The position numbers and the translations under genes were made by a program. DNA of 64,000 bases from Chrysoporthe austroafricana (taxonomy: Eukaryota; Ascomycota; Sordariomycetes; Diaporthales; Cryphonectriaceae): positions 434,001 through 498,000 of the forward strand of contig JYIP02000001.1 in assembly GCA_001051155.2 (NCBI GenBank). Direction: 5' to 3'. The notes under the pieces were generated by a model, which worked only from the letters and a program-made list of their open reading frames with translations, searched no databases and was not told where the DNA came from. Positions 9,646-21,248 of this stretch are shown here, piece by piece; within the stretch, counting starts at the first letter, position 1, and each line of letters opens with the position of its first letter.

Positions 9646-10980
9646 CTATAACAACGCTAAACCAAATGCAAAGCCCGCGAGGGCGGGTATCATCGCTAGG
9701 ATCCACATCAGGTCTTCCTTCCTCGCAGCAGAGCTGTCAGGCAGCTCCTTCGCCACGCTGACCGTAGCACTGGCAGATGCGAGGAAACAACTCGCCGTGC
9801 CGCAGCTATACCCGGTGGGACAGCATCCAGCACTCGCACCGGCATCCGAGGGGCACATGGACCAGCCGCTCGCACATGTTCCGGTCGTTGCGGTGGCAGT
9901 GACATCGCTCGCTGGCACAACGACGGTGACCCCGTTGGATATGATGGTTGATGATGCCGTGGATGGGCAAGAGGTGGTCTGGCAGTCTCGGCCGGTCTGA
10001 CAACAGCCCCCGCCATAAACAGCTGAGCACGCATAGAAGCCCGTGGGGCAGTACCCAGAGCTGGTGGACGACGAGACTGACGTGGGGCGCACCGGCGCCG
10101 AAGCACCGGCGGTAGTGTCTGTTGTCGAAGTCGCAGTCGTCGCAGTCGTCGCGGTCGCGCTGGTCGCGCTGGTCGAACTAGTCGTAGTCTGAGTGGTTGT
10201 GGTCTGAGTAGATGTAGCGTCAGAGGAAGTGCTTGTCTGCGTCACTGTCGCTGTAGCGACGCTAGTCTTTGTGCCTGCGCGATCGTCAGATGCTAGACCT
10301 GTCTCAAAAGGGCAGCCTGGAGCTCTGCGCATCTACTCACATCCGACGCTTGCGCAGGCGTACCCAGAGATGCAGCACCCTCCGCCCGACTCCGAAGAAC
10401 ACCCTTGCTGGTCCCCCGAACACGCGATCGAGCCCGTACAAGACTCGCCATCCGGGCAACAGCCCACCGATCCCAAGCCCGTGTCCGTGATCTTGACACA
10501 GGTCGTCCCCGACTGACAGCAGCTGTCAGGGTAGCCGATCGATGAGCAGTCCGACGTCCCAGTTGGGCAGGCAAAGGCTCTCTTTCCTAATCTGACCTCG
10601 ACGAGCTTGGCCCTCCGATACAAGTCCCATGCGTCCTGAACGGCCCTGTCATCTAAGGTCTCTGGGCCTGAGAAGAAGTGCGCTGCGAATGGAGCGCGAA
10701 ACGGTATTGATGCTGACGCGTTGGCGGCCAATAGCTCCTCCTCTTCTGCCGTGAGCACGCCTGAAGCCAGTGCCGCCGCTCGTGCCCGTGTGCCGACCTG
10801 TGCGACTTTGTCGCTAGCCGCGAAGGCAAAGTACTCATCAAAAAACTTCTCCCCCGGGTCGCTGCCCATCTTTCGGATGGCTGTGGGCAGGCCTTGCCCG
10901 GCATTTATGCCTGTGACCTGCGCCGCTAGAAGTAGTAGTAGGGAGCCGGGTAGCCCCGGTAGTGAGGTAAAGGTCGGCAT
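9646..10980 (-). CDS. Secreted Cys-rich GPI-type wall protein, 422 aa
   Basis: Two exons (10980-10341 and 10274-9646) are joined by a 66-nt intron (GTGAGT...GCGCAG) that removes an in-frame TAG and restores a Cys codon. A signal peptide (GSLLLLLAAQVTG, residues ~11-24) starts the protein. The N-terminal 130 aa are without known motif. Then come Cys-rich modules (DCSSIGYPDSCC, GCCPDGESCTG), a Thr/Ser-rich O-glycosylation stretch, two further modules (YCPTGFYACSAVYGGGCC and CPTGYSCGTASC) and a C-terminal hydrophobic segment (WILAMIPALAGFAFGLALL) after SSAA, as in GPI-anchor signals. It probably sits in the cell wall or outer membrane face. Function is unknown; modules like these are common in fungal surface proteins. 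It lies tail-to-tail with the small gene on its downstream (left) side. Confidence 0.85.
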
Positions 10981-11642
10981 CTTCGCGAGCTCGCTGTGTC
11001 AGGCCCGAGTCTCACACTGCACTGTGAGGAGGAGCGGTGAGATTTGTGAGGGCCGTGTGAGGCTCTCGCCAGGCTGACCCACTATTGCCGCCTGAAGAGA
11101 GAGCTCAGAAGACGATGGCTACCTCCGAGTACTATCCATCATGTTGAATAAGGGGATGATGGAATTTGAGGGTTCGTGAGAGGATTCGTGAGGCAATGGA
11201 GATGGAGAGTCAAGTTAGTAGTTGTTGGCGTAGTACGTCAGCGAAGTTGGTGAGTACGGCAGTCGGCAAACGGAAATGTAGTATTCCAGGTGGCTGGTGC
11301 TGGGGCCAAGAGCCACTACCCACAGCCAGCACTGATGTTTCGCAAAAGCAGAGGGCTGCTGAATTTGCGTTAATACCTACAACACCAAATCCTCTCCGGC
11401 GAAAATGGAAGAAATTTGGAACAATGAAGACGTTGAGTCCAATCAGACGCATCTTCACGAACCAGAAGTTGCAGTTGAGCTAATATGGATCCCTGCTGCC
11501 CAGCGCCTAAATTACTTGGAGATGGCTTACCAGTGACGCCTCATTCTGAATAATGTCGCTCCGGAGCTGCAATGTGATGGATGATCTTTCCTGGGTATAT
11601 CTCAATGGAGATGTTTATGACACGCTATTTACAGCCCTTTGA
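10981..11642. other. Spacer: wall-protein promoter and MRM1 3' end
   Basis: Both flanking genes run leftward, so this 662-bp gap holds the 3' end of the methyltransferase transcript and the promoter of the wall protein. An open frame at 11166-11483 has no start context or family resemblance. I see nothing else. Confidence 0.6.
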
Positions 11643-13547
11643 CTAGAACAGTGCTCCGGCGTCCTCGATGCCGCTGTCAAGAGCTTTACTCTTACTCCTC
11701 ACGAATGCTGAGCAGAGCAGGCCGGTCGCCACGCTGACGTTCAGGCTATCCACGACCTTTGATCCCGACATGTTCGCTATGCTGACCTCAAAATCTGCTA
11801 CCCTCCTGAGCTGGCGAGAGAGCCCTTCCCCTTCGCTTCCCAGAACCAGGATGCAAGGATGCTTCAGCAGAGGGTCTTCTTTTTCCACGTTTCGCGTGTC
11901 CACCTGCTTCCGGTCTGACCCTGGTTTCGGGGGCACGGCAGCATAGATCTTCCACCCATTCTCTTTGGAGTCTTTCACGAAGTCCACTGGCGAGTCGACC
12001 GTGAACATCGTCAAGGTCTCAGCAGCGCCGGCTGATGCCTTCAACACTACAGGCGTCACTGGCGCGGAACCCCTTCTCGACACGGCCACCGCTGTGACGC
12101 CCATGAAGCTGGCTGTCCTGAGGATGGCACCCAGGTTACCTGGATCAAGGACCTGATCCACATAAAGTACGAGCGGCTTGTGTGTGCTCGGCTCTGTGAT
12201 GATAAATTCCGAAGTGCCGTTAATCAATGCTTCTTCCGTGGATTGGTGCCCGACGGAAACTCTGAAGCCCGGCCAGCTCTCCTCTGAAGAAACCTCACCG
12301 AGGGCTCTGACCGGCATCTGAGGTAGGGGCGATGCCTCAAGCACGTAGCCGTTGTGTGGACGACCGCCGCTCATCTTGTTCATCATCGCGAGCCCATTTT
12401 CTTCGACAAAGTCGACCTTGACGTCCCTCTTCCATGCTAGCTCTGTTAGGTATTCGTCTTTTTCTTGGTTTCGCCGGTTGCCGCCCTGATAGATGTAGAG
12501 CTTGTAGAGTTTTCGGCGGCTGGCTTCCAGCGCAGCCTCGACGGTCGAGGTGCCGTACAAGAATTGAGATGCTGCGGTGGTGTATGGTATGGACACGGGC
12601 GGCTCGTACTTCTTCGGCTTCTTCTCTGCCGTCTCGCTGACCTTAGCGTCCTCCGGGTTCTCGCGTCTTCTCTCTTCAGTGCGGGAGATCTCATCCGTTC
12701 CTTTCTCCCACTCATTATTTTGTCGGTCTCTGTATCGTGGTTCGAACTTATCGCCACCGCGAGCCCTCGTCCAGTCAGGCTCACTTCGGTCAGGTCTGCC
12801 AAAGCTGCGTTCGTCGCGCGATCTCTCCCACTCACGTCTTTTCTGCCCAAAACCAGCTTCGTCGCGAGAGGTCTCTGTATTGCGCCTGTCTCGACCGTAA
12901 CCCTCTCCGCCATGATACCTTCCAGTATCCTGCTTATCCTGACGGTATGTCTGGAACCTGTCTTCTCGGGCATCACGCCGTGCGGGTCGGCTCTCCTGAC
13001 GTTCATTCTCCCAAGGCCTGACTCGCCCTCTTCTTCCTATGGTTTTGCGAGAATCCATGAGCTGCTCGACCTCCCCAGCAAGCATTTGCCTTGCGAAATC
13101 ATCGTGCTGCAGATTGCCATCCCTGCCGGCCGAGGCCCCTTCCCTCAGCTCCTTCACTAGCGTTCCGGTTCTGAATTTCTTCAGAAGGCTTCCCGAGCCG
13201 AGGGGATCTCGAGGGTCAGACAGACGAGCTGCTCGCGACTTGCGCGGCGGCCCGGCTGGCTCTGTCACGTCTTTCTTGCCCTTCCTGATCTTGTAGGTAA
13301 TGGGGTTCTGCCGTGCGAGCGCTCGTGCTCGCAAGCGCTCGGCTGGGGTCATATATGGCTCGTCCTCGGGGGCGCGGCGGATCTCTCTCTTGGGGCTGGA
13401 GCCTTGCGGTCTTGCGCGTTCGGATCGTCTGAGGCCATCGTGGATGCCGGAGAGGCGGGAGGCGTTTCTAATAAGGGCGAGGGGAAGGAGGGCTGGTCGG
13501 ATAGAAGGGTCCCGCCCAAGCAAGGGCAATTTATTGATTGGTCTCAT
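11643..13547 (-). CDS. MRM1: Mitochondrial rRNA 2'-O-ribose methyltransferase, SpoU/TrmH family
   Basis: Intron-less 634-codon gene. The C-terminal third has all three SpoU motifs: motif 1 LYVDQVLDPGNLGAILR with the Asn and catalytic Arg (residues ~465-482), motif 2 ILVLGSEGEGLS (~575) and motif 3 DSLNVSVATGLLCSAF (~600). Before it, a substrate-binding part starts at FLYGTSTVEAAL. The first ~35 aa (MRPINKLPLLGR..., Arg-rich, no acids) look like a mitochondrial presequence. Yeast Mrm1 (Pet56) methylates a guanosine of the large mitochondrial rRNA. A linker at residues ~60-300 is very rich in Arg/Asp/Glu with RDERSFGR-like repeats and makes the protein longer than yeast Mrm1. The gene is divergent from the Mit1-type gene. 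Confidence 0.9.
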   Translation of the reverse strand: MRPINKLPLLGRDPSIRPALLPLALIRNASRLSGIHDGLRRSERARPQGSSPKREIRRAPEDEPYMTPAERLRARALARQNPITYKIRKGKKDVTEPAGPPRKSRAARLSDPRDPLGSGSLLKKFRTGTLVKELREGASAGRDGNLQHDDFARQMLAGEVEQLMDSRKTIGRRGRVRPWENERQESRPARRDAREDRFQTYRQDKQDTGRYHGGEGYGRDRRNTETSRDEAGFGQKRREWERSRDERSFGRPDRSEPDWTRARGGDKFEPRYRDRQNNEWEKGTDEISRTEERRRENPEDAKVSETAEKKPKKYEPPVSIPYTTAASQFLYGTSTVEAALEASRRKLYKLYIYQGGNRRNQEKDEYLTELAWKRDVKVDFVEENGLAMMNKMSGGRPHNGYVLEASPLPQMPVRALGEVSSEESWPGFRVSVGHQSTEEALINGTSEFIITEPSTHKPLVLYVDQVLDPGNLGAILRTASFMGVTAVAVSRRGSAPVTPVVLKASAGAAETLTMFTVDSPVDFVKDSKENGWKIYAAVPPKPGSDRKQVDTRNVEKEDPLLKHPCILVLGSEGEGLSRQLRRVADFEVSIANMSGSKVVDSLNVSVATGLLCSAFVRSKSKALDSGIEDAGALF

Positions 13548-13984
13548 CGCATGGTTAAGTGGGCAGAGTACAGAACTCTATGCAAGAGAATTGAGAACTG
13601 CAGGCAAAATAAAAGCTAAGGGTGGGAGAGCCAGGACAAAGATTGTTTTATGGCACATGCTGCTAGATAACTTTTTGTGCAGGGGTCCCTAGGAAGTCAG
13701 TGGAAGTACCTAAGCACCGAGGTGGGTACTTCTTAGACGCGACGCGTCTAAATAAGTTCAACTCCAATTTGACCACGTCCGACTATCAAGAAGTTGAACT
13801 CTCAACCAAACAGCCACGGATCCGCTTTCATTTCATGTACATGCGTCTTTTTGAAGTTTGCAACGGCCTTCAACCCCAGACAAACCTGATCGGATCAATA
13901 GAACACTAATTATGGTGATGGTGAAGATGAACGATCCTATTTTCGGAGACCTGCCTCGACGATAGACTATCACGACTAGACAAG
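13548..13984. promoter_or_regulatory. Divergent promoter of MRM1 and mit1 with three inverted repeats
   Basis: The two start codons are 437 bp apart on opposite strands. Three inverted repeats follow one another: GAAGTACC/GGTACTTC (13703-13710 and 13725-13732), the 19-bp palindrome TTAGACGCGACGCGTCTAA (13733-13751), and AGTTCAACT/AGTTGAACT (about 13756 and 13792). The palindrome contains ACGCGT, the core of MBF (MCB) sites. Confidence 0.65.
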
Positions 13985-16900
13985 ATGGATGACTCCCAGA
14001 ACTCAGACGAGGAGCTGCTAGCCATGCTCCAGCCTCCAAAGATGCGGAAGGATCTTGTGTTCCAATCTTGTCTGCCCATCACAGCAGATACGTCAGATGA
14101 TGACAGCGGCGATGAGCCGCTGCCAGGTCCAGCACCACCGGCACTGATGGCCCCGGCGGTGGCTCCCGCCCCTGCCCCAGTGGCACCAATGGACTCGATG
14201 GAGATCATGGACTCAGTAGGAAAGAGCGGGGCTATAGACTCGTCGCCTGACCCTGTCAACGGTGTGACGGGTGGGTTGGGTAGCTCCCCATTTCAGCCAG
14301 TGAACGGCCCAAAGGATGGAGGAGAAGACGAGGACGAGATTGCCTACGAATCGACCAAGGTTTCCTCCCGAACACCTCGGTCATCGAGAACTATGTTAGC
14401 CGCTTCAAGCTCACAGCCCAGACCGAAGCCTAGAACCTCAAAGAAGTCCAGATCCAAGCGTCGGGAGAAGTCAAGTTTGGAGTCAACGTCACCAGTGCCA
14501 AAGACCAAGCCAGAGCCAGAACCTGCATCCTCGAAACCCCCGGTCTTATGCTTTGAAATCGTCATCAACCCTCTGTCAGCGCAAGCTTCGCAGGAGTATC
14601 AACCAATTCCTCCTGGCGACGAGATATACCGGGTACTGGAGAAGATCCCGACCGATATACCAGGCGAAACTTGGTTGTCAGTTGAGTTTGAGGACGGTCA
14701 CATTGATCAGGTAAGCACCTTCTGTAATAGTACTGTGAGAACTTCACCTTTCTTTTTGAGAGAGAGAGAGAGAGAGAGAGAGGCCCCTGGAAGGGTTGCT
14801 AGACCGTGGGTGCCGACGCTAAGCTGAGCGAAACTTGAGAGCTTCCCATCACCCTCCAGTCTTTCACCCCAGCACCCCTCCAGCTCTCTTATGGTCCAGT
14901 CGTTGGAGCTGGCTCACAAGCTACTACCAACCCAGCCATCCTCCAAAGAATTTATGGCCCTTATCTCAACTTTGATATTCTACACTGCTCCCTCACGGCC
15001 TGAGGCTTGCATCACTTTGTTCCACCAGGGCCCAGCCGTTCTCATTTCTCCTCATTGAGGCTGACTGCAAGAGATATGATCATTTCCTCACCACTACCGT
15101 TTCTCGACAAGCTACCTTGAAAGAACCTCTTCATTCATACAAGCAGTTGTGCTTGTTTCTTGGGCTTTCATGAGCCTAGAGGTCCACTATGGTCTGGGCC
15201 CACCTCCTGACACCTTGTGCGATTCACTACTGTCATAATACGGATCACTGGTGAAGTCGCTGGTGAACTCCTACCTCTGTCCCTTTTAGGCCACCCTACA
15301 GAACCTCGCATCTTTTGCCGCTCCTACCTTCACAAGCTTGACTCTTTTACCACCCCAAATTCAAGAAGACAAGGAATAAAAGGCTATTCTAATGCTGTAC
15401 TCATTTTACGCTCTATGGCCTTTGTTCTCCTCTGGCATTGCGGCTTCTTCTGGACCCCAGAAAGATTTCAACTGACCTTGACCTTGTCAGGTTGCCTTCG
15501 ATCAACTGTCGAGCTACCCGAACGGTAGGCAAGCCCTTGCCGACCACAACAGACCTAAGGCCATGGACTATCCTGAAGAAGAGGTGTACCTCGGGTACGG
15601 TGGTCGGCCGAAGAGGAAGACGGCTCACGATGTTGATTATGACTTCACCGCTGACCCTGACGAGGATGAGGTCATGCAGGATGTCTTCGACGAGGAGGAG
15701 TACGAAGATGCCCCTGACTTCATGCATCCAACCAAGCGTCGCCGTTTGCAGCGAATGAAAAACGCAGAGGCGGCGGGACTGCGCCGCAGTGGACGAAATC
15801 GATCCGCGCGGCCAAGCGTCGACGATGACGACGAGGAAGAGATCCAAGATTCTAGCGACGACACCGACACGAAGCGGAAGGGTCGCTTCAATTTGCGGAG
15901 AAATGCTGGCAGATCGCAACCCAGTCATTACGCCAAGACAGTTGGCGGCGACGACGCTGATGAACTTGGAGATGGTGATGACGACCTCTTCATTGTCAAA
16001 TCTGATATCACACCGCATAAGAAACCACGACGACGCGGTGACCTTGCCTCCAGACGCCGCCGCGGCAGACCCGAGTCTTTCCAGGACAGAGACGATATCG
16101 AGTTCGAGCCCCCTCGACGCTCGGGCAGAACCACAAAATCTACCAAGACCCTGATCGACCCTGCCTGGGATGAGGAAATGTACGCGCCCGAGGAAGAGAA
16201 GCTTCCAACCGCGCCGAAGGTCTCTGGAGCTAAGGAAATCTTTCCACCCACGCCGGATGGACCTTTCAAGGAGTGTCACACCACGACCTGTGGAACATGC
16301 GGCAGCAACGCCAACGCTCCTAACAAGGGCATGTTCATCTACTGCCAGGGCTGTTCCATGGGCTATCATAAGATTTGCCTCGGCTTTCGAAGCACTCGCG
16401 ACCACATTGTGACCAAGGTCGGCTTGGACCACTTCGTTTTGCAGTGTCGGGATTGTGTTGGCGTCAAGAAGAGGAAGGACGACCGCACTCCAAGCCTTGA
16501 CATATGTCAAGTCTGCAAGGCCAAGGGCCGAGCTTGCAGAGCCTTCGCCCCGAAACGCTCCGCTAATGCAGAGGCAAAGCTGCGCGAAGAGAACGGTGGC
16601 GAAGACCCCATCACACCGGTCGACGACAGCCTCATCAACAACCCAGAGAACGTCCTTTTCCGTTGCACCAACTGTCACTGTGCCTACCACTTTGAGCACC
16701 TGCCACCAGGCGGCGTTAAGAGCGTCGCAGGCAGCGTTCGGGCTGATCGACTCGAAGAGTACTCGATAGATTGGAAGTGCAAGGACTGCCTCGATATGCG
16801 CTACAAGATCTCGACATTAGTTGCATGGCGACCGGTCGACCGCAGCACCTATGTGCCAGGTCACACCACGCTTGATCTACCGGAGGATGATAAGGAGTAC

Positions 16901-19900
16901 CTCGTCAGATGGGAATCGAAGTCCTATGCGCACTGTGAGTGGAAGCCGGGTCCTTGGGTCGTCGGCGTCACCAATGCTGCGATGCGCAACGCGTTCCCGA
17001 AGCGCAACGACGGTGCGAATTTACTGCCCAGGTTCGATGCGAAAGATGCCATCCCAGAGGAATACCTGCTGGCTGATGTGGTCTTGGACGTACGATTTAA
17101 GGGGAAATTCCGATTCGAGTCCAAGCGGAATGACATACAGAAGACGTACCAGATCGACCAGGCACTGATCAAGTTCCAAGGGCTGGACTATACTGACGTA
17201 GTCTGGGATGAGCCTCCCGAACTCGATTCAGGTCACCGTTGGACTGCCTTCGTCACTGCGTACTCGGAGTTTTTACACGGGAAACACTTCCAGTCCGAGC
17301 CAGTCAGCAACATCAAGGGTCGCATCAAGAAGTTCCGCGAGCTGGATTTCCACAAAGAAGTCGAGTTCGAGGACGGCACCAATGGCCCACCAGAGCAACC
17401 TGATGCCCTGACGGGCACATTAATGAAATACCAAATCCAGGGTACAAATTGGCTTCTGCACAACTTCTGGCAGCGGGTCAGCGTTGTCCTGGCAGACGAC
17501 ATGGGCCTCGGGAAGACGATCCAGGTCATCAGCTTGATCACTGCGCTTGCACTACAGGGCCCTCGATGCTGGCCGTTCCTCGTCGTTGTGCCGAACTCCA
17601 CCTGCCCCAATTGGCGTCGAGAGATCAAGCAGTGGGCTCCAGATCTCCGTATTGTTACGTACCACGGAGGCAAGGAGCCCCAGAAGCTTGCGTACAAGTA
17701 CGAACTCTTCCCCAACGGCTCAAGAGAAATGAAGGCCCACGTAGTGGTCATGTCCTACGATTCTGCTCAGGACCCAGAGACTAAACTGCTTTTCAAAAGC
17801 ATACAGTGGGTCGGACTTGTCGTTGACGAGGGTCAGCGTCTCAAGAATGATGAAAACTTGCTATACGGAGCGCTGCGCGCGATGAGAATACCGTGGCGCC
17901 TCCTTCTTACTGGCACCCCTCTACAAAACAACAAGCGTGAGCTTTTCAATCTTCTGCAGTTCATCGATCCATCCAAGGATGCCGCCCTGCTTGACGAGCA
18001 ATATGCAGAGGTCACGGCAGAAAACATCCGCGAGCTACACGCCATGATCCAGCCTTTTTTTCTACGACGGACCAAGGCAAAAACCCTCAAATTCCTTCCT
18101 CCAATGGCACAAATCATACTGCCTGTGTCTATGTCGATCGTCCAGGAGAAGCTTTGCAAGTCCATCGTGGCGAAGAATCCTGAGCTCATCAGAGCCATCT
18201 TCGCCAACAGCAGACTCAAGTCAACGGAGCGAAGCAGCCTAAATAATATCTTGATGCAGTTGAGGAAGTGCTTGGGCCACCCTTTCCTCTACAGTGGCGC
18301 CGTCGAGGACAAGAATGTTAGTGCTGAAACAATGCATCAAAATCTTGTTTCAGCCTCCTCGAAGCTCGTTCTTCTAGAGCAAATATTGCCAAAACTCCGG
18401 GCACAGGGCCACCGCGTCTTATTCTTCAGTCAGTTTCTTGGCATGCTAGACATTGTTGAGGACTTTTTGAGCGGCATGGATCTCAGATATCAACGTCTTG
18501 ATGGAAGCATTTCGAGTCTTGAGAAGCAGAAGCGGATTGATGCTTTCAACGACCCCGCCTCTGAAGACTTTGCATTCCTTCTTTCCACCCGTGCCGGCGG
18601 TGTGGGTATCAATCTAGCTTCTGCAGACACGGTCATCATCCTCGACCCTGATTTCAATCCTCACCAGGACCTACAAGCTCTATCGCGAGCCCATAGAATT
18701 GGACAGAAAAACAAGGTGCTCTGTTTTCATTTGATGACAAAGGGCAGCGTCGAGGAAAAGATCATGCAGATGGGCCTTAAGAAGATGGCACTAGATCACG
18801 CGCTGATCGAGACCATGGACAGAGAGGAGGATCAGCCTGTTGATGACTTGGAGACCATTTTGAAGCATGGCGCGGAGGCTCTTTTCAATGACAACGACAA
18901 GGAGGTAATCAGATATGATGCCGACGTTATCGACAAGTTGCTTGACAGGTCGCAAATTAAGGACAACAGGAGCGCCGATGATGACAAGGAGAAGCCCGAG
19001 GAGAAGCAATTTGCATACGCAAAGGTCTGGGAGAACAAGACCGGAGCTCTCACTAATGACATCGAGGCTGAGGAGGAGCCTCAATTGGATGTCAGTGTTT
19101 GGGATAAGATCCTCAAGGAGCGAGAGGATGAAGCCAGGCGCCTCGCTGAACTGAATAAAGAGGTGCTCGGTCGCGGTGGCAGACGCCGCCAGGTACGTTC
19201 TAATTCGGCTTGGTGATACTGTTGACATTGCAGCTGACTTGTCCCCAGACTGTCAAGTACAGTGGCACGGCCATACCTGGTCTCGAGGAACCGGTAGACA
19301 ACCGCGAAGGCTCCGATATCGATGAGGACTTTATTAACAGTGAATCCTCGGACGATTCGGATGAAGATGGTAATCGCATTGACTCTGGAGTGAACTCACC
19401 GAAAAAGCAGACAAACAAAGGTACGCCAAAGGCAGTTTCTAAAGTTCAAACACCAAAGTCCGCCTCTCGCAGAACTACCAGCGCAGTTAACAAGACCAAG
19501 ACCCAGCCAACCCCGAGCCGGACGCCGCGAAAGGGAACCTTGACACCTCGCAAGGGGCCGACACCTCGCGCAAGGAGCAGCGCAAAGAAACCCCCCGAGA
19601 AAAACGGCGGCGCGGCCGCCCAAGGAAGGACCCCGAAGGCCAAGGTCAGCAGCGTGAGAAAGGCGGCGACTCGGGCAAAGATGCCAACGTGCCCATCTCC
19701 GGCCCAGACGACAGCTCAGGAGGACTCTCCCACGCCCAACGACCACGGGGTTTCATCGCCTCAGGACAGCGTCCGCCGCAGCCTCAGCCCGGACCCAACG
19801 CACTTGCCTTTCAGCAACTGTACAACATCTTCCCCTATCCCGGACCAGGGTCAGGTCGGATCTTCGGTGGACAACACAGCCAAATCCTCCCGCCCGACGG

Positions 19901-20454
19901 AGGCATAGGGCCGTTTGCCCCGAACCCTCTTCTCAGTGTTCCTCCTAATGCTAACAGGCAGTTTCCAATGAGAGACACACGGCCCACTCACTCCATCTAT
20001 CCGCCCCATTGTACGTACAGTTTCTCACACCTTCGATATTGCAGATACTGACGCACCATTCGTAGTCCCTCCACTTCAACCACAAGTGGTGCCCTCGAAT
20101 ACAAACGCTACACTGCCGCAGAGGGCAAGCATCGGTCCTCACATGGAACACAGCCAATGTACGAAATGCCACCTTTACCACCCGCCAACGATTAGTTGCC
20201 CTTCCTTGATGACGGAAGGTAAGATACGCCTTGCTCTCGATGAGGTGAAGAAGCTCTCGGGAGGACTCCCCGCTTCGACCCAACGGAATCGGGGAGTCCT
20301 GCAGGGAATTTTGAGATCACAGAAGAATAATCGACAAGAAGAACATGGAGGTCCTTCCGCACAGCCCCAGCAACAGGCTCAACAGCGGCAACATCCTCCT
20401 CAACAATTACCACAGCAACAGGCTCGACTTTCTGCTCCTGATGAGGAGACTTAG
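13985..20454 (+). CDS. mit1: Mit1/CHD3-type SNF2 chromatin remodelling ATPase, ~1,832 aa
   Basis: Model: 13985-14710, 15491-19192, 19249-19420, 19501-20010, 20066-20454; the third intron is tentative. Exon 1 ends FEDGHIDQ and exon 2 starts VAFDQL, a typical join. Order of parts: acidic N-terminus; PHD-like zinc modules CGTCGSN...CQGC (residue ~505) and CQVCKAK...CTNCHCAYH (~580-650); chromo-like EYLVRWESKSYAHCEW (~712); SNF2 ATPase with ADDMGLGKT (~910) and box II DEGQ (~1020), where many relatives have DEAH or DEGH; helicase C with TRAGGVGIN and SRAHRIGQ (~1276-1316); AT-hook RRRGRPRKDP; and a C-terminal C-x2-C-x3-HPP-x4-C motif. S. pombe Mit1 is the remodeller of the SHREC silencing complex. 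The AT-hook and zinc motif lie in a different frame from exon 3, which is why an intron is required near 19421-19500. Confidence 0.88.
14711..15490 (+). other. Large 780-nt intron of mit1 with (GA)n tract
   Basis: GTAAGC at 14711 pairs with TTGTCAG at 15490, with an ACTGAC branch site about 17 nt before the acceptor. It is about ten times longer than the other introns in the window. It contains a run of 12 GA units at 14758-14782. I see no coding frame or RNA gene in it. Confidence 0.75.
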
Positions 20455-21248
20455 GATTCTGATTGAGTACGGAATCGGAGTCCGAATCTATCGGCGGAGG
20501 CAGGCTGTGACGAAGAGCCCGACTATGCCGAAGAGGTCGAGAGTTTGGTAGAAGGAATGGACCAAGGCGATGCGCAGTAGGTGTCATTGCAGCAGTCTCT
20601 GCAGAGCCGCGGATGAAAGGCAATTAATCCCTGGTCTCAACAATCCTCGTTTGCTAGCAAGCACTAAAAAGCCTACCTGCGTGTGGGATGGCCTCCTGGT
20701 CGATATTGATAGACTCTTCTGAATGCAGTGTTTTGCTGATTGGCCTAAAAATAGGCAAATAAATTTCAGAGGCACTCCACTAAGTTTTCTTCTCCCCTGC
20801 AGTGATATCGAGAAAAACCAGTTACTTTCTTTGGACGGAAAGCTGAAGATGACAACAATCACGTGGGAGGTACAAACTGAGCTGCAGGCAGCCGTTTGCT
20901 GCATACAAGCTGACCCAAGCCTTTGATGTCCCCGTTTGCTTTCCTGTGCAAGCGATTCTGACAACACATCAAAACAGCAGGTTGAAATGGACCTCCAGCA
21001 CTCCCAACAGGAGCACTTGGTCCAATGTCTAGGGTCTCGCTGTTCCAGCTGTTCCTCATCTTTCTTCATTGGTCTTGGGGGTGATCTATGCCGGTCTTCG
21101 TGCCCCCGTTCTTGCAATTGTTATTGATCACAGGCCCTACAGCATATAAAGTAGGTGTTCAAAGAACTGCCTCCGTTTGCACTCACTTCTTTGACAATCT
21201 GCCGCTTTCCGGGACATCTCATCAGATTGTGTTGATATCCATCTCACC
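20455..21248. other. Spacer between mit1 and the CCCH gene
   Basis: The 794-bp gap holds the mit1 3' end and the promoter/leader of the next gene in the same direction. Minus-strand frame 20584-21117 has Cys/Trp-heavy composition and is not convincing. The downstream start codon sits in a good context (CACCATGG). Confidence 0.6.

Noticed and set aside
15413..16699. 428-codon minus-strand frame over mit1
   Set aside because: It is the antisense of the zinc-module exon of the remodeller, which has clear domains; it is a shadow of codon bias.
20584..21117. 177-codon minus frame between mit1 and the CCCH gene
   Set aside because: Cys/Trp/Ser-heavy composition, no domain, and it covers the likely promoter of the CCCH gene.
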